In this document: positions 52,423 to 61,321 of the stretch, one piece after another
Layout of the letters: each line of letters begins with the position of its first letter
How positions within the stretch are numbered: position 1 is the stretch's first letter
Source of the DNA: Oleiphilus messinensis
Lineage (GTDB): Bacteria; Pseudomonadota; Gammaproteobacteria; Pseudomonadales; Oleiphilaceae
Assembly (NCBI RefSeq): GCF_002162375.1
Contig: NZ_CP021425.1
Span: 1,981,501-2,045,500 of the forward strand
Direction of reading: 5' to 3'
DNA: 64,000 nucleotides
Program-made: the position numbers and the translations under genes
Notes under the pieces: generated by a model
The model's input: only the letters and a program-made list of their open reading frames with translations
What the model was told of the DNA's origin: nothing
The model's database searches: none

Positions 52423-54516
52423 TTATTGCTCTTCGCTGAAGTCGTAATTCATTTCTGTCGTTGGTGCCTGCAGGTAGTAGCCCTGAATGTAGTTGACCCC
52501 CGCTTGCCATAACGTGGACAGCACCGAAGCGTTTTCCACCAGCGGTACGATGGTCAGTTTGCCCATGCCCTGAAGGCTCTGGATCATCTCTTTCACCTGT
52601 TCACGGGTTTCTTCATTTTGCTGGATTTCTTCAGTAAACGAACCATCCAGTTTAACGTAGTCGGCATCCAGATGTTTGAGCGTGTTAAAGGGATCCAGCG
52701 CGCAGCCAAAACGGCTGATCGACAGCTTGCAATGAAGCTGTTTCAGGTGTTTTACAAAGCCTTTTGCCTGCTTCAGGTAGTTGACTGCATCGGTTTCCGT
52801 AATCTGGAAGATGATGGCATCACCGGGAAGGCGCGCAGCTTTCAGGGCCACGCTCAGCCATTGCAGGAAGGTTTGATCGAGTATGGTTTCTGCTGTGATG
52901 TTCAGGAACAGTTTGGTTTGATGTCCCTTCGCTCTATGTGCCCCCAATGTCTTGATGGTTTTAAGGATTACCCAGCGATCTATTTTGGTGGCCATATCGG
53001 ACGGGCCTGATGGTGGCAGGAAGTCATAGGGGGAAACTTCCTCATCATCCTCAACCAGCATGCGGATAAAGGCTTCGTAATGTTCTTCCCCTTCTCCGCG
53101 CAGACTGATGATCGGTTGATATAAGGTTTTAAAACGGTTTTCATCCAGTGCTTTCTGCAGTGCATTTGAGGAATTATCGACGTCATTCCCAAGCTCTTTG
53201 GGCACATAAAGGTGGATGCCGTTACCTTTTTCGTGGTCTTTCAGTTTTTTCACATCCGCTGAGGCGACATGACCACGACCAATCAGGTCGTTTGACTTGG
53301 GCGCATTCTCATTGATCAGTGCGACACCAATGCTGACTGTAACCCGGATGGTTCGGTCAGACACTTCGAATAGATGCTCTTCTACGTTCCGACGAATTAA
53401 TTCTGCCTGGCTCATGGCATTTTTTTCATCAACGCTGACCATCAATTCTGCGAAGGTGTCGTCACCCAGGCGCGCAATAATGTCATGCGTGTTTTCTTCG
53501 GTGCGCTTGGTATCCTTTAAAACAGCGGAAATATCGCTCAGTATCAAGTCAGTTCCGGCGATACCGACATCTGATTTCAGGGTATTGAATTCGTCGATGA
53601 CGATATAAAGTAGAGCCCCTTGGGTATCACTGGAGTGGGCGCTTTCGACCGTTTTGGTCAGTTGCTCCATGAAGTGCTGACGATTGTAAAGACCGGTAAG
53701 CAAATCCTGACTACTGATCTCTTTCAGTTTTTCTTCGAGCTCTGCATTGCTGGTTTGCGGGCGAATAATGACTTGCATGCAAGGTTCGCCATCGTAAGTC
53801 GCGGACGACAATGAGATGGACACTTCAATCTCATGGTCGTCGCTTCGTTTGGCCACACCTGGCAACTGGCAGTCGGATGGGTTTTGCTGATACCCCTTGG
53901 TGGTTTCTTTAAACTTCTCTTGAGTTTTGCTGTCCATGGTGTCGAGGATTGGAATGCACATCATTTCGTCCATGTCTTCATATCCCAAAAAGTCGAGATA
54001 GGACTGGTTCGCGTAGATGTGCATGCCATCATTGACGTAGGCGATAGCATCTTTTGAACTGTCGAGTAAGAGTTCGCAGCGTTTTTCCGCTTCATGCAGA
54101 TGAATATCTGCAGTTTTACGCTGCCGCCGTTCGTACAGGTTTTTCAGCTCCCGGGAGATCACCAGCATCAAATGATCCGTATATTCAAACGGAACCACAT
54201 CCTGGGCCCCGGCTTTCATAAAGTTAACAATTGTATCTTTATCGAGTTCTTTGCTGAGAATGATGAAAGGAATATCTTTGTCGAGGCGCTTTAGCTCGGT
54301 CAGGGCGGCTGTGCAGTCAAATTCCCGTTCTTCCTCACGGGCGAGAAACAGATCCCAGCTGTGCGTGTTTAAGTGTTCTGTCAAGTCTTCCAGAGAGGTG
54401 ACCCTGTGTGCTCGGGTTGCCCGGCCGGAGTTACGTAGCAGGCTGACAAGATGCTCCGCATCATTTTGCGATTCATCAAGGATGAGTAGATGTACGGTTT
54501 CGTTTTTCTTTTTCAT
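52423..54516 (-). CDS. fimX: FimX-like REC-PAS-GGDEF-EAL protein with degenerate active sites
   Basis: A 697-residue protein with a receiver-like domain (1-125), PAS (about 140-260), GGDEF (about 275-430) and EAL (about 445-690). The GGDEF motif is degenerate (ARLGDDTFAEL) and the EAL motif reads EAF (HYEAFIRML), as expected for FimX, which binds c-di-GMP but has little or no enzyme activity. FimX directs type IV pilus assembly at the cell pole. Its place beside serB matches P. aeruginosa. A PilT/U-type ATPase is elsewhere in the window. Confidence 0.85.
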   Translation of the reverse strand: MKKKNETVHLLILDESQNDAEHLVSLLRNSGRATRAHRVTSLEDLTEHLNTHSWDLFLAREEEREFDCTAALTELKRLDKDIPFIILSKELDKDTIVNFMKAGAQDVVPFEYTDHLMLVISRELKNLYERRQRKTADIHLHEAEKRCELLLDSSKDAIAYVNDGMHIYANQSYLDFLGYEDMDEMMCIPILDTMDSKTQEKFKETTKGYQQNPSDCQLPGVAKRSDDHEIEVSISLSSATYDGEPCMQVIIRPQTSNAELEEKLKEISSQDLLTGLYNRQHFMEQLTKTVESAHSSDTQGALLYIVIDEFNTLKSDVGIAGTDLILSDISAVLKDTKRTEENTHDIIARLGDDTFAELMVSVDEKNAMSQAELIRRNVEEHLFEVSDRTIRVTVSIGVALINENAPKSNDLIGRGHVASADVKKLKDHEKGNGIHLYVPKELGNDVDNSSNALQKALDENRFKTLYQPIISLRGEGEEHYEAFIRMLVEDDEEVSPYDFLPPSGPSDMATKIDRWVILKTIKTLGAHRAKGHQTKLFLNITAETILDQTFLQWLSVALKAARLPGDAIIFQITETDAVNYLKQAKGFVKHLKQLHCKLSISRFGCALDPFNTLKHLDADYVKLDGSFTEEIQQNEETREQVKEMIQSLQGMGKLTIVPLVENASVLSTLWQAGVNYIQGYYLQAPTTEMNYDFSEEQ

Positions 54517-54711
54517 TCTGTTTGGCTTCTGGACAGCTGATTTCAGTCTGTAGACTGTTTTTCTCTCAACGCTGAATCGGTTGACAGGTATTGGGTGGTA
54601 GCCAGGGCTTGTTGTCCGTCAACAGACCCTAGCGGTATTCTAATGATCAAGCAGGGTCAGTACAACCAATTATCCTTCTTTGACCAGACTGCTGAACCGG
54701 GAAATTTACCG

Positions 54712-56604
54712 TTACAGGGATGGCCAAAGGGAGTCAAAATCATCCTCCACGGTTGAGTTTTTTGTACTTTTACTCGGCGCTGGATCAGGAAAAGGCATCA
54801 TTCCATCCAGGTATTTAATTTCGAAGCGACTATAGCTTCCGGTTGCCGAAACCCTTTTGACCAGTTGACAGCGTTGTGATGAGCCGTTTTCGAAAATCAT
54901 CACTTTTTGCCCGGTTTGAAACGGCAGCCGTGGCGTAATCACAGTTGCAGGTTGGCCGATTGCGGTTAACTCCGGCAGGATAAGTGCTCTTAAAAATTCA
55001 CTGTTATCCCCGGTTTTCTGTAACAGTTGAATGCCACAGGGGCCGGCTGTCGGGGCTAATAGTTCTACGCCAAGTTGCGTTCCCTGTTGCTTGATCTGGC
55101 GAATCCAGCGGATGGCAGCAATGCTCCAACCCTCTACGCCGGGCTCTTTAACGCCAAGAATCTCTCCGGTTTGAATATTACCCGGCATTTCGGCAGTCCA
55201 GTGCAGGCAATAGCCTCCCGGACTGGTGTTAATCAATGGAATCTTGTAAACCTTGTATCCAGGCTTTCGCTCTTCTTCGCTGTTGCCTGCCGCAAAATCA
55301 ATTGAGCTGCCAGCGGGCATGCCATCGCCAGCTCCGGCGTCGAAAGCGCCTCCCCATGCATCATTTTTCTTGTTTGCCGCGTTGAGAAACTTGTTTCCCT
55401 CCTCCTCGTCATCTGATGCGTTGATCATGAATTTATTGAATTCGGTTTCGCCTGCACTGTAATAGTGTGTTGCACTCATTCCGACGCAAATCAACAGGTT
55501 GCCCTGGCTGGCAATGCGTTTGAATGTGCGCTTGGCCAGAACACCGAGGGATTGCGCCAAATGTGCCATGATCTGGTCGGAAAGCGGCTCGGGCATGGCC
55601 AAGCCATCTGAACTTTGATTCCGCCGGTTTGGATTGGGGGTGTTGAGATAGTCTGAAATCTGTTTGACCAGCATGGCCGTATCCAGTCCATAGTATTGTT
55701 CTGTCTCTGCACTATGAACGAGGCTTCGATAGACCGGGGGGGAGTCCTTCTTCATGTTGATCACAAAGAGCGCGTTATCGATTCGTTTCTGGCTAACCTT
55801 AACCTGATCTGCCCAGTGCTCAAGTACGTTGTACAGGGTGTTGAGGTCATTTTGACGAAGTTGATTGGGCTTGCAGCAGCCCAGTAATAGAACCTGTTTG
55901 TAGGGTGATTCAACTGAGCTTTCAGTTTTATAGGCCATTTCCTTGTCGTTGACTTTAAGATCCCTGAGATTATGTGCGTCGGCGAAGCAGAAGATTTGAT
56001 GCATCTCATGCCAGATATTATCGGGGCTGGCGCAATAGAGTTGATTGGCACGTAATATCGCACGCCCGAACTCAACGATAATGCGATGGGAGGCTTGTGC
56101 CAGGAGTTTTTTGTGGCGATCCGGTCCGCTTTGCGTTATTGCGTTCATCAAAACAATCTTGTAGCCGGTCGCCAGGTGCACCTGGAGGGCCTGACTGAGA
56201 TTGGCGATCTTGCGCTGCTTTTCCGGAAGCATGATCGACTGGTTCAAGAAGTGCTTGGACAGCTCCGTGCACACAAAATGCATCGGACTACGAACCACTT
56301 CGAGCAACTGCATGCGCAGGGTAGGGGCTGCAGACAGTTGATTTAACTCAATGATGGCATGATAAAGTTGCCGGGCAGTCTCCCCAATATTCGCTTTGGG
56401 TAGTTCATCGGCCCATTGCTCTAGTCCTTTAACTGTGGCGTCACAAAACGACAGTGTCATAAGGGTCTGGTCTGGAATGCGTAAATTTAACATGCTACCC
56501 CGAGCGTCCATCAAAAAAATACCGTGTAGTGATTGATCAATTATAGAAAAGTGTCTTATCGTTTTGTTTTCAATAATAAACGGGTCTCTACTGAAGCATA
56601 GCAA
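54712..56604 (-). CDS. PilZ-domain-like protein of the fimX neighbourhood
   Basis: A 630-residue protein with a long helical N-terminal part and a PilZ-like segment near residues 455-540: the pattern LINTSPGGYCLHW fits [ND]xSxxG, followed by a strand-rich part. The N-terminal R-rich c-di-GMP motif is not obvious. It lies upstream of fimX on the same strand, and a similar gene occupies this place in Pseudomonas (PA4958 as I recall). A role in c-di-GMP response or pilus function is inferred only from position and fold. Confidence 0.6.
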   Translation of the reverse strand: MLCFSRDPFIIENKTIRHFSIIDQSLHGIFLMDARGSMLNLRIPDQTLMTLSFCDATVKGLEQWADELPKANIGETARQLYHAIIELNQLSAAPTLRMQLLEVVRSPMHFVCTELSKHFLNQSIMLPEKQRKIANLSQALQVHLATGYKIVLMNAITQSGPDRHKKLLAQASHRIIVEFGRAILRANQLYCASPDNIWHEMHQIFCFADAHNLRDLKVNDKEMAYKTESSVESPYKQVLLLGCCKPNQLRQNDLNTLYNVLEHWADQVKVSQKRIDNALFVINMKKDSPPVYRSLVHSAETEQYYGLDTAMLVKQISDYLNTPNPNRRNQSSDGLAMPEPLSDQIMAHLAQSLGVLAKRTFKRIASQGNLLICVGMSATHYYSAGETEFNKFMINASDDEEEGNKFLNAANKKNDAWGGAFDAGAGDGMPAGSSIDFAAGNSEEERKPGYKVYKIPLINTSPGGYCLHWTAEMPGNIQTGEILGVKEPGVEGWSIAAIRWIRQIKQQGTQLGVELLAPTAGPCGIQLLQKTGDNSEFLRALILPELTAIGQPATVITPRLPFQTGQKVMIFENGSSQRCQLVKRVSATGSYSRFEIKYLDGMMPFPDPAPSKSTKNSTVEDDFDSLWPSL

Positions 56605-56633
56605 AAAAAATTGGTAAGTCAGGATTTCAGTGC

Positions 56634-57647
56634 TTAACCACCGAAAATTGTCGTTTTTGCATGTTCTCCCGGGTTTTCTTTCACCAGTTTCGGTACCAGA
56701 AAGCCCGGCAACTCGGCCTGTAACTCGCGCATAAGCGCGATGGCCCGGGCCTTCGAAACATCGAAATGGGCTGTTCCGGCAACCGCATCCGGTAGGTGAA
56801 GATAGTAGGGTAGTACGCCAATGTCGAAGAGTTTTTCACTCAGGTGCTTGAGGATAGTGGCATCGTCATTGATCCCGTGCAGCAATACCGACTGATTCAG
56901 AAGTGTAATATTGTTATGTTGGAGTCTTTGCAACGCGTTTGCGACCTGTTGATCAATCTCCTGTGGGTGGTTGATGTGCAATACAAGCACAGTTTTCAGT
57001 GGGCTTTGTTGCAGGGTACGGATTAATGTCTCTGTGATTCGTTGCGGAATCACCACTGGAAACCGGCTGTGCAGACGAATACGTTTGATATGTGGAATAC
57101 CTGAAATCTGGTCAAACAGTGATTGCAGATGGGGGTCATCCAGCGTGAGTGGATCGCCACCACTCAAAATAACTTCATTTAATTGTGTGTCCTGTCTGAT
57201 GTAGGCCAACGCTGCATCGCGTCGGGCCTGTCCCGGATTATTCTCCCCATAGGGGAAGTGGCGTCGGAAACAATAGCGGCAGTGAATCGGACAAGCCGGA
57301 TGGGTGATCAAAAGGGCTCGTGACTTGTATTTGTGCAAGACTCCCGGGATTGGATTGGAGTCAGACTCCTGAAGCGGATCATCGATGTAGTTCTGGTGTT
57401 GTTCTCGCTCTTTAGCGACAGGGAGGACCTGTTTCAGGAGTGGGTCATTGATATCACCCTTTTTAATCCTGTTGAGAAACGGCTCTGGAACCCGCTGGGC
57501 GAATTCTGCATCAATTACCTCTCCAGAAAGGAGTAGGTTTTCCGGTAATTCCAGCCTTTGCAACAGCTCGAGCGGAGATTTTATAGCGCTGGAAAGGATT
57601 TTCTTCCAGCTTGACTCTTCTATCGAATCGTCAATTCGCGGTATCAT
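56634..57647 (-). CDS. epmB: EF-P (R)-beta-lysylation 2,3-aminomutase
   Basis: A 337-residue radical SAM lysine aminomutase. The cluster motif is CRYCFRR (CxxxCxxC within HCRYCFRRHFPYGE, near residue 115), and LSGGDPLTLDD and the PLP-linked C-terminal part are present. It converts alpha-lysine to beta-lysine for EF-P modification. It is shorter than clostridial lysine aminomutases, as EpmB should be. It is divergent from efp across 140 bp, so all three genes of the pathway are together. Confidence 0.93.
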   Translation of the reverse strand: MIPRIDDSIEESSWKKILSSAIKSPLELLQRLELPENLLLSGEVIDAEFAQRVPEPFLNRIKKGDINDPLLKQVLPVAKEREQHQNYIDDPLQESDSNPIPGVLHKYKSRALLITHPACPIHCRYCFRRHFPYGENNPGQARRDAALAYIRQDTQLNEVILSGGDPLTLDDPHLQSLFDQISGIPHIKRIRLHSRFPVVIPQRITETLIRTLQQSPLKTVLVLHINHPQEIDQQVANALQRLQHNNITLLNQSVLLHGINDDATILKHLSEKLFDIGVLPYYLHLPDAVAGTAHFDVSKARAIALMRELQAELPGFLVPKLVKENPGEHAKTTIFGG

Positions 57648-57787
57648 TTAGCGTTTTCCATTATCTAATTGGCTGGACGTAGCGGATTTCAGTATTGCTC
57701 GGAGCTCATAACGAGCGTCGACATCGTAGAGCTAGAGCCAGCGGATCAAGTTTAACTCTTAAATTTCTATTTTTTCGGTGAGGTATC

Positions 57788-58357
57788 ATGGCCAACTATT
57801 CTACCAACGAATTTAAATCAGGTCTCAAAGTAATGCTAGATGGAGACCCGTGCGCCATCGTTGAAAACGAGTTCGTTAAACCCGGTAAAGGTCAGGCCTT
57901 CAATCGCGTCAAGCTCCGTAACTTGAAATCCGGACGAGTGTGGGAGCGTACTTTTAAATCCGGAGAGTCTCTGGAAGGGGCAGACGTTATCGATCTGGAT
58001 ATGGAGTACCTCTATACCGATGGTGAGTTCTGGCATTTTATGCTCACGGATGGTTCTTTCGAGCAACATGCTGCGGATCAAAGTGCTGTGGGGGACACCA
58101 TCAAATGGTTGAAAGAGCAAGAGGTGTATTCTGTAACATTGTTCAATGGCGCGCCATTGTCCGTTGTACCGCCTAATTTTGTTGATCTTGAGGTGGTTGA
58201 GACGGATCCCGGTGTGAAAGGTGACACGGCTCAGGGCGGAACCAAGCCCGCGACACTTACTACCGGCGCGGTTGTGAACGTACCGTTGTTCGTCAGTATT
58301 GGTGAAGTGTTAAAAATTGATACTCGCACGGGCGATTATGTCAGCCGAGCAAAATAA
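57788..58357 (+). CDS. efp: elongation factor P
   Basis: A 189-residue EF-P of normal length with three beta domains. The loop [15 protein letters not shown] has Lys at the modified position (Lys34 in E. coli). It rescues ribosomes stalled at polyproline. epmA overlaps its end and epmB is divergent next to it, so modification by beta-lysine is expected. Confidence 0.96.
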   Translation: MANYSTNEFKSGLKVMLDGDPCAIVENEFVKPGKGQAFNRVKLRNLKSGRVWERTFKSGESLEGADVIDLDMEYLYTDGEFWHFMLTDGSFEQHAADQSAVGDTIKWLKEQEVYSVTLFNGAPLSVVPPNFVDLEVVETDPGVKGDTAQGGTKPATLTTGAVVNVPLFVSIGEVLKIDTRTGDYVSRAK

Positions 58358-59420
58358 CGCAGCCGAGCACTATGCGAATAAGCGGGCTTATGCCCGCTCT
58401 GAAATTGAACAGGCTGGCTGGTTGCCAACCTGTTCAATTGATGCCCTGAAAGCTCGGGGTGAAATGCTCCGAAAGATAAGATTGTTCTTTGCAGAGCAGG
58501 GGGTTTTGGAGGTGGAGACACCCATCCTGAGCGCAGCTGTTGCGACCGACCCTTATCTCGATGCGATTCAATGCTCCGTGGCGGGGGTTCAGTCCAGGCT
58601 GTGGACAGATTCAAGAGTGTTTGACGCTGAGCATGCCCAAGATCCTTTGTTTTTTATGCAGACGTCGCCTGAGTTTGCGATGAAACGATTGCTCGCCGCC
58701 GGAAGCGGGCCAATCTATCAGATTTGTAAAACCTTTAGAAACGGTGAGCGGGGGCGGCGTCATAATCCGGAATTTACCATGCTGGAATGGTATCGTCCTG
58801 GCTTTAATGATTTGAACCTGATGACTGAAGTGGAAGCGTTGGTTCAACTTGCTTTGCCGCATTTTTCACTACCCTTTGAGCGAATCACCTACCGTGATGC
58901 ATTCCGTCAGTATGCCGGAATTGATCCGTTTTTGGCGTCAGTTGCAGAATTGAAGTCGTGCATCCTCAGTTTTACCGAGATGCCGGGTTTATCCGATGAT
59001 CGCGATCTTTTGCTGGATGTCATTCTGAGTCATAAAGTGGAGCCAAGGCTGGGTGCTGAGCGACCCAGTTTTCTGCACGACTACCCCGCATCCCAGGCTG
59101 CTTTGGCACAAGTGACACAAGTGGATGGGTACGATGTAGCCCAGCGTTTTGAACTCTATATCCATGGGCTTGAAATCGCGAACGGTTATCATGAATTGCT
59201 GGATGCCCGGGAGCAAGAACAACGTCTTCAGGCCGATAACCGGGCACGAATGACTTTAGATAAACCCTGTCGACCGATAGATTACCATCTGATTGATGCC
59301 TTGAGTGCAGGAATGCCCGCCTGTGCCGGCGTTGCTCTGGGTCTGGACAGGTTGTTAATGATCGCGCTTGGTGCTGAAGAAATTGATGCTGTGTTGACGT
59401 TTCCCGTTGACCGGGCCTGA
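58338..59420 (+). CDS. epmA: EF-P lysine ligase
   Basis: A 360-residue class II LysRS-like enzyme without the anticodon-binding domain. Motif 2 region [21 protein letters not shown] and motif 3 [11 protein letters not shown] are clear. It joins beta-lysine to EF-P. ATG 58338 is used, giving a 20-bp overlap with efp; family members begin close to residue 30 here, so a later start is possible. It is convergent with psd. Confidence 0.94.
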   Translation: MSAEQNNAAEHYANKRAYARSEIEQAGWLPTCSIDALKARGEMLRKIRLFFAEQGVLEVETPILSAAVATDPYLDAIQCSVAGVQSRLWTDSRVFDAEHAQDPLFFMQTSPEFAMKRLLAAGSGPIYQICKTFRNGERGRRHNPEFTMLEWYRPGFNDLNLMTEVEALVQLALPHFSLPFERITYRDAFRQYAGIDPFLASVAELKSCILSFTEMPGLSDDRDLLLDVILSHKVEPRLGAERPSFLHDYPASQAALAQVTQVDGYDVAQRFELYIHGLEIANGYHELLDAREQEQRLQADNRARMTLDKPCRPIDYHLIDALSAGMPACAGVALGLDRLLMIALGAEEIDAVLTFPVDRA

Positions 59421-59482
59421 CAGGGAGGCATTCGCTGTTCAAGCCCGGAAAGACGTAAACCACATCGGAGTTTGCTGGCGGT

Positions 59483-60340
59483 TTAGCCCTGAAGATTTGC
59501 GATAGGTTCTCCCATTCGCAAGGCGCTACCGGCTTTCAAGTGGTCGAGCCATTCAGTGGTTTTGGGTGGCGTCACCAGGACAACGGTGGAGCCCAGTTTG
59601 AACCGCCCCATTTCATCACCCCGAGCAAACCGGATATTCAAGTCCTCTCCGTATTGCACCGCTTTAACACGTCGGCGTGAGGGGGCGACCAAGCCTGCCC
59701 AGCTGGTTTCGATACTGGCTACGATCATTGCCCCGACAAGAATCATCGCCATGGGACCAAAAGCCGTGTCAAATATGCAGACAACCCGTTCATTGCGGGC
59801 AAACAGGGCGGAAACCTTTTCGGTCGTAACAGGGTTTACGCTAAACAGTCTTCCGGGGACGTGTACCATTTCCCTTAGCGTCGCCGCTTCCGGCATATGA
59901 ATGCGGTGGTAATCTTTTGGTGAAAGATAGATTGTTGTAAATTCGCCATCGACAAATGGTTTGGCGCGCTCCATTGAGCCACCGAGCAGATCGATCAGAC
60001 TGAAATCCTGCCCCTTGGCTTGAAACAACTTCCCTTTTTCGACCCGGCCAATCTGGCTGATCGTGCCATCGACCGGGCTTACCAGTGTATTCTCACTGGG
60101 ATCGATCGGGCGTACACCGGGTTTCAGAGCCCGGGTAAAAAACGTATTAAAGTCAGCATAGTCTTCGGCGTTTGGAAACTCGGCTTCCGCCATGTTCACA
60201 TTGTATTGTTTGATGAACCAATTGATAAACGGGTTCTTGATTGCTGCGACTTTGGAGTTGGCAAGCATGCCTGCCGCTCGGGAAAGTCCATGTTGCGGGG
60301 CGAGGTGCTGGCCCATCACAAATAAATTATCAAAACGCAT
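59483..60340 (-). CDS. psd: phosphatidylserine decarboxylase
   Basis: A 285-residue proenzyme. The self-cleavage site LGST (FKLGSTVVLV, near residue 254) yields the pyruvoyl group. Other hallmarks are SPVDGTISQIG and HRIHMPEAATL. It makes phosphatidylethanolamine at the inner membrane. The start has its own context 20 bp after the rhodanese gene's end on the same strand, so the two may be co-transcribed. Confidence 0.96.
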   Translation of the reverse strand: MRFDNLFVMGQHLAPQHGLSRAAGMLANSKVAAIKNPFINWFIKQYNVNMAEAEFPNAEDYADFNTFFTRALKPGVRPIDPSENTLVSPVDGTISQIGRVEKGKLFQAKGQDFSLIDLLGGSMERAKPFVDGEFTTIYLSPKDYHRIHMPEAATLREMVHVPGRLFSVNPVTTEKVSALFARNERVVCIFDTAFGPMAMILVGAMIVASIETSWAGLVAPSRRRVKAVQYGEDLNIRFARGDEMGRFKLGSTVVLVTPPKTTEWLDHLKAGSALRMGEPIANLQG

Positions 60341-60359
60341 TGTGGATTATCTCGTGAAT

Positions 60360-61184
60360 TCAGCTGACTTTTGTTTCGCTTTCGATTGGGGTATCCGTTC
60401 GATTTCCCCATTCCGACCAGGAGCCGGCATAAGCCTGGACGGGTTGATTCAAGGCTTTGGCAATCAGGTAGGTCAGACCCGATCGGTGGTGTGACTGGCA
60501 ATGGGTAATGATCGGTTTACCATTCAGAATACCCAGATCCGTTAATATTTTTTCAAGTTTGCTCAGGGGTTTCAGGCGGTAGTCCCGACCGGGGTCCATT
60601 GCCTGAGTCCATTCAAAGTTAATCGCCCCTGGAATGTGTCCTCCTCGGGCCGAAACGATTTTCTCACCGGTATATTCCTGAGGCGAGCGGGCATCCCACA
60701 CCGTTACAGATTTGTTATTTACAAGCTCAATCAGGTCATCGGTACTGACCGTGGGGGCTTCGTGAACGGTTACAGACACAGTGGTTTCCGCTGCGGGAGG
60801 TACCGTTGGTGTCAGTGGCAGGCTCAGCGCGTGCCAGGCGATCAGTCCACCATTCAAATAGGAATAACGAGTGTGGCCAATACAGTCCAGAAGCCAGATA
60901 AAACGCCCGGCCCAGCCACCGCCCTCATCATCATAAACGACAACGTGCTTATCCGGGGTGATGCCCAAACGGGAAATCAGTGCTGAAAGTGCTTCAGTGG
61001 TTGGCAGGCGTCCAGGTCCGGGGGTGATCCCGAGTTGGGTTTCGGCTGGTGCGACATGGTGAGCCCCGGGTAAATGTGCTTCTTGATATTGCGTTAGGGA
61101 GCAAAGATCCACGAGGATCAGATCCGAACGATCCAGATGATTCACTAGTGCTTCTGGCTCAATAATGAGGGGTAGTTGTTCCAT
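60360..61184 (-). CDS. rhdA: rhodanese-type sulfurtransferase
   Basis: A 274-residue two-domain rhodanese. The active-site loop in the second domain is THCQSHHRSGLTYL (Cys near residue 232), almost that of P. aeruginosa/Azotobacter RhdA. VWDARSPQEY and GHIPGA fit the family. It moves sulfane sulfur from thiosulfate to cyanide or thiols. The gene order with psd matches Pseudomonas. Confidence 0.9.
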   Translation of the reverse strand: MEQLPLIIEPEALVNHLDRSDLILVDLCSLTQYQEAHLPGAHHVAPAETQLGITPGPGRLPTTEALSALISRLGITPDKHVVVYDDEGGGWAGRFIWLLDCIGHTRYSYLNGGLIAWHALSLPLTPTVPPAAETTVSVTVHEAPTVSTDDLIELVNNKSVTVWDARSPQEYTGEKIVSARGGHIPGAINFEWTQAMDPGRDYRLKPLSKLEKILTDLGILNGKPIITHCQSHHRSGLTYLIAKALNQPVQAYAGSWSEWGNRTDTPIESETKVS

Positions 61185-61321
61185 TGTGCATTCTCACGGT
61201 TATCCAGTCGGAAAATTGCTGCGCCTTGGTCTTGCTCGGGATTGTGGTTGATCGACCAGGCAGAAGCGCCGGATGATAACAGATCCGGGCACAAGGGCGA
61301 AACATCAACAGGCCTTAGAGT

